DNA of 64,000 nt. It comes from Fistularia commersonii. Taxonomy: Eukaryota > Chordata > Actinopteri > Syngnathiformes > Fistulariidae. A program made the position numbers and the translations under genes. Shown here piece by piece: positions 58,420-64,000 of the stretch; the stretch's first letter is position 1, and each line of letters opens with the position of its first letter. The DNA lies in the NCBI GenBank assembly GCA_037954325.1, contig JBBMNZ010000014.1, positions 18,471,956 to 18,535,955 on the forward strand, written 5' to 3'. Under the pieces are notes generated by a model. The model was not told where the DNA came from. It made no database searches and saw only the letters and a program-made list of their open reading frames with translations.

Positions 58420-58993
58420 GAATGAGAGGCTGAGAGCACTTCCTCGACTATCTCTTTTTCTGTACGGTGGCCAGAGGGACGCGCTTTTCGCTGTTGCTAT
58501 CTCGCGTGGGTCGGCCGCAGCTGCTTGTGGACGGTTTGTCCCCGAGCAGCATCTCTCGTACGCATGCGCGGATTCCTCCAGCGATCGGGCATAAAATATA
58601 CGGAAGCAGAGGGAAAAAAGGATCCAGGATTCCCAAAGTAGTGGCGAGCAAGCAATTTAGAGCCGTGGTGCATGTGTGTGTTTGGGGGGGGGGGGTTCAG
58701 CGACCCCCCCCCCCCCCCCCCCCCCAGCCCAGCGACGATACACTTTGGTCAGACAGGGATCCCCGTGACGTCGGCGTGGAGCCCAAGACATGCAAATGAG
58801 AATGAGAGGCTGAGGCGGATGACGGAGGGAACAGATATGTGGTAATCGTTCTGTCCAGCGGAACCCTGAAAATAGAAGCCAAATTGAACCAAACCCATGA
58901 CGAAATAACTCGCTGAGTTAAGTGAAACAGTCTACACACTGCAGGACCTCGCCACGTAAGATTCTTTTCCTCAAAACGACTTAAAACAAAGAA
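58420..58993 (+). repeat. L1-like 5' UTR region with 15-bp direct repeats and G/C hairpin
   Basis: GAATGAGAGGCTGAG occurs at 58,420-58,434 and 58,800-58,814, bracketing 365 bases. The interval includes G12-TTCAGCGA-C22 (58,684-58,725), able to form a very stable hairpin. It lies immediately upstream of L1-like ORF1. It could be a tandem 5' UTR unit or a small insertion with its target duplication. Confidence 0.55.
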
Positions 58994-59853
58994 AATGAGC
59001 AAAGCTACTGGCAAAACTAATGCCGGCACTAAAGTTGATGCGCTCTCTTGTCACAATTACTGCACTTCAGTAAACATGAAAACTAACGTTGGAGGCGTTT
59101 AAAGATATGTTGACATCGCTGGAAAAACCCTTTGCACCTTTAAAACAGAAGAAAGCAGACGAGGAAGACGATGCTATGGATACAGTGGAAGTCTCTAATG
59201 CGGCAATCTACAAAGCTATCACTACTCTGCAGAAGTTAATGATCGAACTCAAGAATGAAGTAAGACAAAACTCACTCGCCATTGCTAACCTGGTTAAAGC
59301 GGTGGAGATCAACGCTGCAGACATAAAGGAATGCAAAAGTAACTTCAGGACAATGGAAGTCAATATGAGGGGCATTACAGAAACGAATACAGAGCTGAAG
59401 AACAGGATAACAGATTTGGAAAACAAAGTAGCGGACTCAGAATGCTACAAAAGAAGACAAAATTTAAAAATTAATGGACTAAAGGAGGAAAAGGGTGAAA
59501 ACATCCGTGTGCTCGTCTCTAATACCATTCAACAAATTATTTCAAAATGGACGAACAAGGTGGACTTCGTCTTGGGCTCTGTACATTGGATCGGACAAAA
59601 CATTGACAATTGCCCTCGACAGATTGTCCTGAAGTTCACGAGTAGCGTCTACAGCGATGAACTGTGGCGAGCATCTAAAAATCACGCCGTCTGCAAGAAA
59701 CTCAACATCCGCTTTGCTGAAGACCTCACCAAGGAAGACAGAGAAGCAGGGAAAGCTGTCTGGCCGAAGGTAGAACAAGCGAGGAAAGAAGGTCATAAAT
59801 CTATGTTCCGAGGTCCCTACGCATTCATTAATGGGCAGGGAGTCACTCCATGA
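58994..59853 (+). pseudogene. L1-like ORF1 protein (coiled coil, RNA-binding), frameshifted near the start
   Basis: A plausible start ATG at 58,994 (MSKATGKTNAG) opens a frame that stops at about 59,100. The main frame, open from 59,089 to the stop at 59,853, lies in another phase, so a small indel separates them. The main frame has heptad-like helix at about residues 40-115 (LQKLMIELKNEVRQNSLAIA, LKNRITDLENKVADSE) and then an RRM-like part (RRQNLKINGLKEEKGENIRV, RQIVLKFTSS). A C-terminal domain rich in basic residues follows (KLNIRFAEDLTKEDREAG, MFRGPYAFINGQGVTP). This is the L1 ORF1 architecture: a trimeric RNA-binding chaperone of the LINE ribonucleoprotein. Confidence 0.85.
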
Positions 59854-59997
59854 GGCTTATGCTTATACAAACACTCCTTTAAACTATTTGATACTCAGGG
59901 TTCTGCCAAGACAAGTGCTTGGTACTTGTTTCTATTCACTATATTCTGGTTAGCCCTTATTATTTGGTTTAGTTTTTTTGTTATATGTCAGTTTTGA

Positions 59998-62584
59998 AAT
60001 GACATATCTTTTTTGTCCGTTAATGCAAGGGGACTAAGGGATTTAACAAAAAGAAAATGCCTTTTTTTATTCTGTAAAGGGAAAAAACTAATTTTTATTT
60101 TCATGCAAGAAACCCATTCGAAGAAAGAAGACATCGTTTTCTGGACTCAACAATGGGGAGACAAAGCTTACCTTAGTCATGGCACCTCAAGATCAGCAGG
60201 GGTTGCAATTTTGCTGAAGAACTTCCAAGGGAAGGTTATTTCACATCTGGCAGACAAACACGGCCATTGGTTGATCCTTAATTTGAAATCATTTTAATCA
60301 ATGTGTATGGCTACAATAACATAAAAGAAAACAAGAATCTGCTAGACCAATTAACTGCACACTTGGAAGATCTTCAATGTTCTCACCCAACTGACAATAT
60401 TATAATAGGCGGGGATTTCAATCTGGTCCAGGATGAATTCCTGGCTAGATATCCTTCTAAATACCCTTCAAGCTATCCTAATCTGTTATTCTATGACTTC
60501 TGTCACAAGCTGAATTTGACTGATGCTTGGAGACATACTAATCCAGCAGCCCTCCAATACACTTGGTTCAACCCCGACTATAGTCTGAAATCCAGAATTG
60601 ATTACTGGTTAATATCAAACCATCTGCTGAGCAACAGAGTGAGCTCTAGCATATCGGCAGCTCCACTAACAGACCATTGCGTTATGTATCTGGATATTAC
60701 ATCCAATTCAAGAAGGAACTCATCAAACAAAAACTGGATATTCAAATCTAACTTGCTGAAGAGCGACGAGTAAGGTCAAAAAATGAGATCCTTAATTAAA
60801 GCGATGAAGTCATCTGAGGAACTTGCATCTCCGGTCAAACAATGGGAATTCCTGAAGTATAAAATTCAACAACACTCTATTTCCTTTAGCGCAAAACTTA
60901 AAAAAGATCTCGACAAAAGACATTTGGACATTATGACACAACTTCAAAGCAATTGTAACAAACCTAGCGTGAATGAGGGTGAAAGACAAAAAATAATTCA
61001 ATTACAATCAATCTGGACAACATATATACTCATAGATGCCGTGGTGCATTTGTTAGATCCAGAGCAAAATGAATCGAAGAAGCAGATAAAAACTCGGCAT
61101 ATTTTTGTGGCTTGGAAAGAAGAAGACAAGAGAAAAATAACCTCAGTTCTCTTCTAATTAACAACAAGGAAATTACAGATGAGGCTATAATGTCCTCAGA
61201 CATCTTTAAATTCTATAGCCACCTATACACTTCCAAATTGTCAAAAAGCGATTGTGACTCCTTTCTAACAGATATTGCTCAATATATCCCAAAAATAAAC
61301 AACAACTACAAGCAAACCTGTGATAAGCATCTGACTATTGCTGAACTCGACACTGCAGTGGGTTGACTATCACCCAACAAAGCTCCGGGTTCAGATGGTC
61401 TCACAGGAGACTTCTACAGACACTTCTGGGAAGATATAAGGGAACTCCTCTATCAGGTTTTCCTGGAAATCTTTGAAACTTGGTCGCTTCCGACGACAAT
61501 GAGACATGGGGTTATCATTTCCATCCCCAAGCCCGGTAAAGACCCTCGTCTTGTTGAAAACAGAAGACCCATCACTCTCAGAAATTTGGATTATAAACTG
61601 TTTACCTACATCTTAGTTTCCCGTCTCCAATCAGGAATTTCAGACATTATTGCAGAGACACAATCGGGCTTTCTGAAAGGACGATCAATCCACAATAATA
61701 TAAGGCTTGTCATGGACATCATAGAATACAGAGACCTCATAGAAGATAATGGCTTCATATTCTTCTTGGACTTTTATAAAGCCTTTGACTCGGTCGAACA
61801 TCCATTTATCATAGCGACGCTCGAACATTCTGGATTTGGTTTAAAATTCAGGAATGTGATCCGTGGGCTCTAGGAGAATATTCATAGCTGTGTCACCCTG
61901 CCAAGCGGCACCACTCCGAGCTTCCATGTTGATGTGGGAATCCCCCAAGGTTGCCCCATCTCACCCTATTTATTTATACTTGCTACCGAAATGCTAGCCG
62001 TTTATGTTAAAGATAGCAACAATATCCAAAAGTTTGACGTGTTGGGGACAGAAATTGTTATCAGCCAGCTGGCAGGTGACACAACCTTAGTTTTGAAAAA
62101 TGAACATCAAGTCCCAATGAGCGTTGAAAAAAATAAGACATTCTCCAAGGCTTCAGGATTGTCATTAAACATAAAGAAATGCAAACTTCTTGCGCTGCAT
62201 GACTCGCCACGAAAGGAAATCAGCAATGTTCCTATCAAATCAGAAATTAAATACTTGAGCATTTTCCTATCTAAGGACCAAAAGATAAATCAATCCAGGA
62301 ACATTGAATCTAAACTGAATCAAAGTAAAGCTAAATTGAATATATGGCTCCAAAAAGATTTATCAATATTAGGCCGGATATATTTGACTAAAAGGGAATG
62401 TTTATCCAGATGTATATACCCAGTGTATTCCAATGCTGCTTCAATCAACTCATCAAATCTATTAACCAAATAAATTTCAACTTTATATGGAGGAACAGAC
62501 CACACCATCTAAAAAAAAATCACATATGGTGAAAGAAACAAGTGGAGGAGGGCTGAAAGTGATAGAGTTGGACTGCCTGAATGG
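59998..62584 (+). pseudogene. L1-like ORF2 (APE endonuclease and RT), multiply broken
   Basis: Starts just after ORF1 (145-base gap). Endonuclease pieces are SVNARGLRDLTKRK (Asn motif), FMQETHSKKED (Glu), GGDFNLVQDEF (Asp/Asn) and APLTDHCVMYLDI (Asp-His), split by a frameshift at about 60,295. RT pieces are SPNKAPGSDGLTGDFYRHFW, ENRRPITLRNLDYKLFTYIL, TQSGFLKGRSIHNNIRL, FIFFLDFYKAFDSVEH (catalytic Asp) and VGIPQGCPISPYLFILA. The FADD box has become LAGDTTLV. At least five frame breaks or stops are present, including a TAG at about 61,872. The frame is then cut at 62,590 by a copia solo LTR and resumes at 62,952. It is a different L1 lineage from the one at 36.7 kb. Confidence 0.87.
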
Positions 62585-62589
62585 GACAT

Positions 62590-62946
62590 TGTTGCGTTTA
62601 AGTTTGCAGCTTCTTCGTTTTCCATGTTTCGGAAGGAATTCACAGGTTTGCGTTGTTTGAATCGTCTTTTATTTTCTTCTTCACAGCTCCGGGAATCAAC
62701 ATCGGTTAGCCATGGGACATGTACAGTACAGAGTGAGGGAAAAATTCCCGCCAGCACCGCTATACCAAAAAAAAAAACACTGACATAAAAGTTAACGTCA
62801 AGTTAGCTGAACAGTCGCGAAAAACTAAAACAAGTCCCAAACCTTGTCATAAAGTGCCATACATTTCCTGAGAGTAGATACAAATACAACATATGTATAC
62901 TAGAATGTAAACTCAAATAAAACTAATGAGATCACCTATCTCAACA
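62590..62946 (-). mobile_element. copia solo LTR with 5-bp TSD
   Basis: A 357-base sequence matching the LTR at 28,019-28,375 (same orientation, same TG...CA ends) is flanked by GACAT on both sides (62,585-62,589 and 62,947-62,951). No internal copia sequence is present, so LTR-LTR recombination has excised the body. It interrupts the L1-like ORF2. Confidence 0.95.
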
Positions 62947-62951
62947 GACAT

Positions 62952-63214
62952 TGAAGGTGAACTGGTTGAAATCCTGGATCAAACATCATCATTCTTTCTG
63001 GTATTGTACTCCAAACTACTTCTTCAACAAAGTCGGTGGCCTAAGTCTTCTGCTTATCTCTGACTTGGATATCAACAAGATTCCTGTCCAATTTTCAGAG
63101 TTCCATAAACAAATATTATTATACTGGAAAATTATATACGTACACAATTTCTCACTGTTAGAGAGTGATCCTAATTCGTGCTGGTCTAAGTTGAAGCCTG
63201 TAAAGAGGAGACCG
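62952..63214 (+). pseudogene. L1-like ORF2, C-terminal segment (continued)
   Basis: KVNWLKSWIKHHHSFWYCTP, then VGGLSLLLISDLDINKIPVQ and FSEFHKQILLYWKIIYVHNF, typical of the region after RT in fish L1 ORF2. It continues from the frame interrupted at 62,589 and is broken again after about 63,214. Confidence 0.8.
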
Positions 63215-63705
63215 AGGTTATCACAAGAAATAACACAGACAAGTGACTATTCTTTTGAGCTCTGCAGAGGGGGAGACTCAGTGCGCTATTTGGAGGCAAG
63301 ATCCGGAGAATCCCACCGAGTTCCTCCTTGCTCGGCCTTTTATTGTGTGAATGTGTATTGGTGGTGTTGACAAGATCATATACAGGGAGACGGTAATTCC
63401 TGTTTACATTCAGGGGGGTAAGTTCCTTATCAGGGGGTAGGTTGCCATTTGCTTTGCAGTCATTTGGCAGACGCTTTCATCCGACGCGACATGCAATGGA
63501 GGTGCCGGGGATTGAACCCAGGACCTCATGCATGCGCTCTACCACTGAGCTGCAACACCTTTATACTTACTTGAATATACAATCATGGGGGTAGGTTCCT
63601 GTTTGAGGACAAAGGCCATTTGTGCTCACACGTCTGGCTGTCTTCATGTGAGTAGTCGAAATAACATAGCTATGAATATAGAGAGAAAACTCTAACACTC
63701 ACCAC
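63215..63705. mobile_element. approximately 490-bp insertion carrying a SINE, family unknown
   Basis: L1 coding sequence stops at about 63,214 and resumes at about 63,706. The insert has polypurine GAGGGGGAGAC, GGGGGTAGGTT repeats at 63,434 and 63,587, and the SINE described separately. Ends and TSD are unclear. LTR-like composition is possible. Confidence 0.5.
63452..63559 (-). mobile_element. tRNA-derived SINE (V-SINE-like)
   Basis: The minus strand reads GGTGTTGCAGCTCAGTGGTA (A box), GGTCCTGGGTTCAATCCCCG (B box) and GGCACCTCCA. This resembles tRNA-Ala with part of the anticodon arm missing. It is followed by GGATGAAAGCGTCTGCCAAATGAC, split here as GGATGAAAGCGTCTG and CCAAATGAC, the L2-type tail shared by fish V-SINEs. 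Pol III transcription would use the two boxes. Confidence 0.75.
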
Positions 63706-64000
63706 ACAGTACAATAATTTGGAACAATAGATATGTACTGCATGGCAACAAATCTCTGTTTTAGAAGGAATGCTTTGAGAAAAGTATATGGTCAATAATT
63801 GACTTGATGGATGACAATGGCAGTCCTCTCGACTATGAACAGTTCTGTACTACACACAGATTTAAGCCTCCCATATTAGAGTTGATAAAGTTACGAAACG
63901 CACTGCCTCGACAATTTGTATTCCTGACCAAAAATTTAATGACGCACCAAACCGTACAACCACAGTTACCCCAACTATCACTCCAGGGAATCTCAATTCT
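63706..64000 (+). pseudogene. L1-like ORF2, extreme C-terminal segment, runs off the window
   Basis: The decayed frame reads IIWNNRYVLHGNKSLF, stop, KECFEKSIWSIIDLMDDNGS then FKPPILELIKLRNALPRQFV, continuous in family terms with the sequence before 63,214. It continues beyond the window end. Confidence 0.75.

Overview
The window is nuclear DNA from a ray-finned (teleost) fish. The evidence is one conserved, intron-containing host gene, ribosomal protein L10 (rpl10/uL16), in vertebrate exon structure with an H/ACA snoRNA of the SNORA70 type in its fifth coding intron. The rest has a transposon content typical of fish: RTE-clade LINEs, Rex3, L1/Tx1-type LINEs, an RLE-bearing R2/NeSL-group LINE, Ty1/copia and Ty3/gypsy pieces, a Tc1 relic and tRNA-derived SINEs. 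Long CA/GT, GATA/GACA and CT microsatellites fill much of the remainder. Nothing bacterial, plasmid-like or CRISPR-like is present.

Layout. 1-2.4 kb: non-repetitive DNA with a weak candidate 5' gene end near 2.03-2.21 kb. 2.8-5.5 kb: a Rex3 5' fragment joined to an internally inverted RTE copy. 5.6-5.9 kb: solo gypsy-type LTR with 5-bp target duplications. 7.0-8.4 kb: old RTE and Rex3 fragments. 8.8-10.3 kb: CA/GT microsatellites. 10.4-13.8 kb: two more decayed RTE fragments, then a MITE. 17.5-18.8 kb: Tc1 pseudogene. 21.1 kb: GATA/GACA block, followed by an internally deleted Rex3. 24.2-26.6 kb: decayed RLE-type LINE. 27.65-41.42 kb: a 13.8-kb nest of retrotransposons that holds two RTE copies with intact 1018-codon ORFs and a copia remnant. 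41.69-45.17 kb: rpl10. 46.5 kb: an RTE tail. 48.8 kb: a tRNA-Asp-like relic and a SINE. 50.1 kb: a LINE ORF1 remnant. 51.7-55.3 kb: a satellite array holding a second, inverted copy of the 22.29-25.36 kb segment. 55.3-56.3 kb: gypsy remnant and another LTR. 56.4-58.4 kb: a LINE with EN and partial RT. 58.4-64 kb: an L1-like LINE (ORF1 plus decayed ORF2) broken by a copia solo LTR and by a SINE-bearing insertion.

How it fits together. Exact target-site duplications (TSDs) let the insertion order be read. An RTE copy (32,655-41,419) was split by an L1-like LINE, and that LINE was in turn split by a young, intact RTE copy (33,511-36,699). A neighbouring RTE pair with a copia remnant between them looks like the product of nesting followed by recombinational deletion. 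The 3-kb inverted duplicate at 52.04-55.06 kb is bounded by a perfect 6-bp TSD inside a satellite repeat. It carries the LINE 3' end plus about 1.9 kb of its downstream flank, as a LINE 3' transduction would. The only functional host loci I can defend are rpl10 and its intronic snoRNA. All identities are by eye, with no database search.
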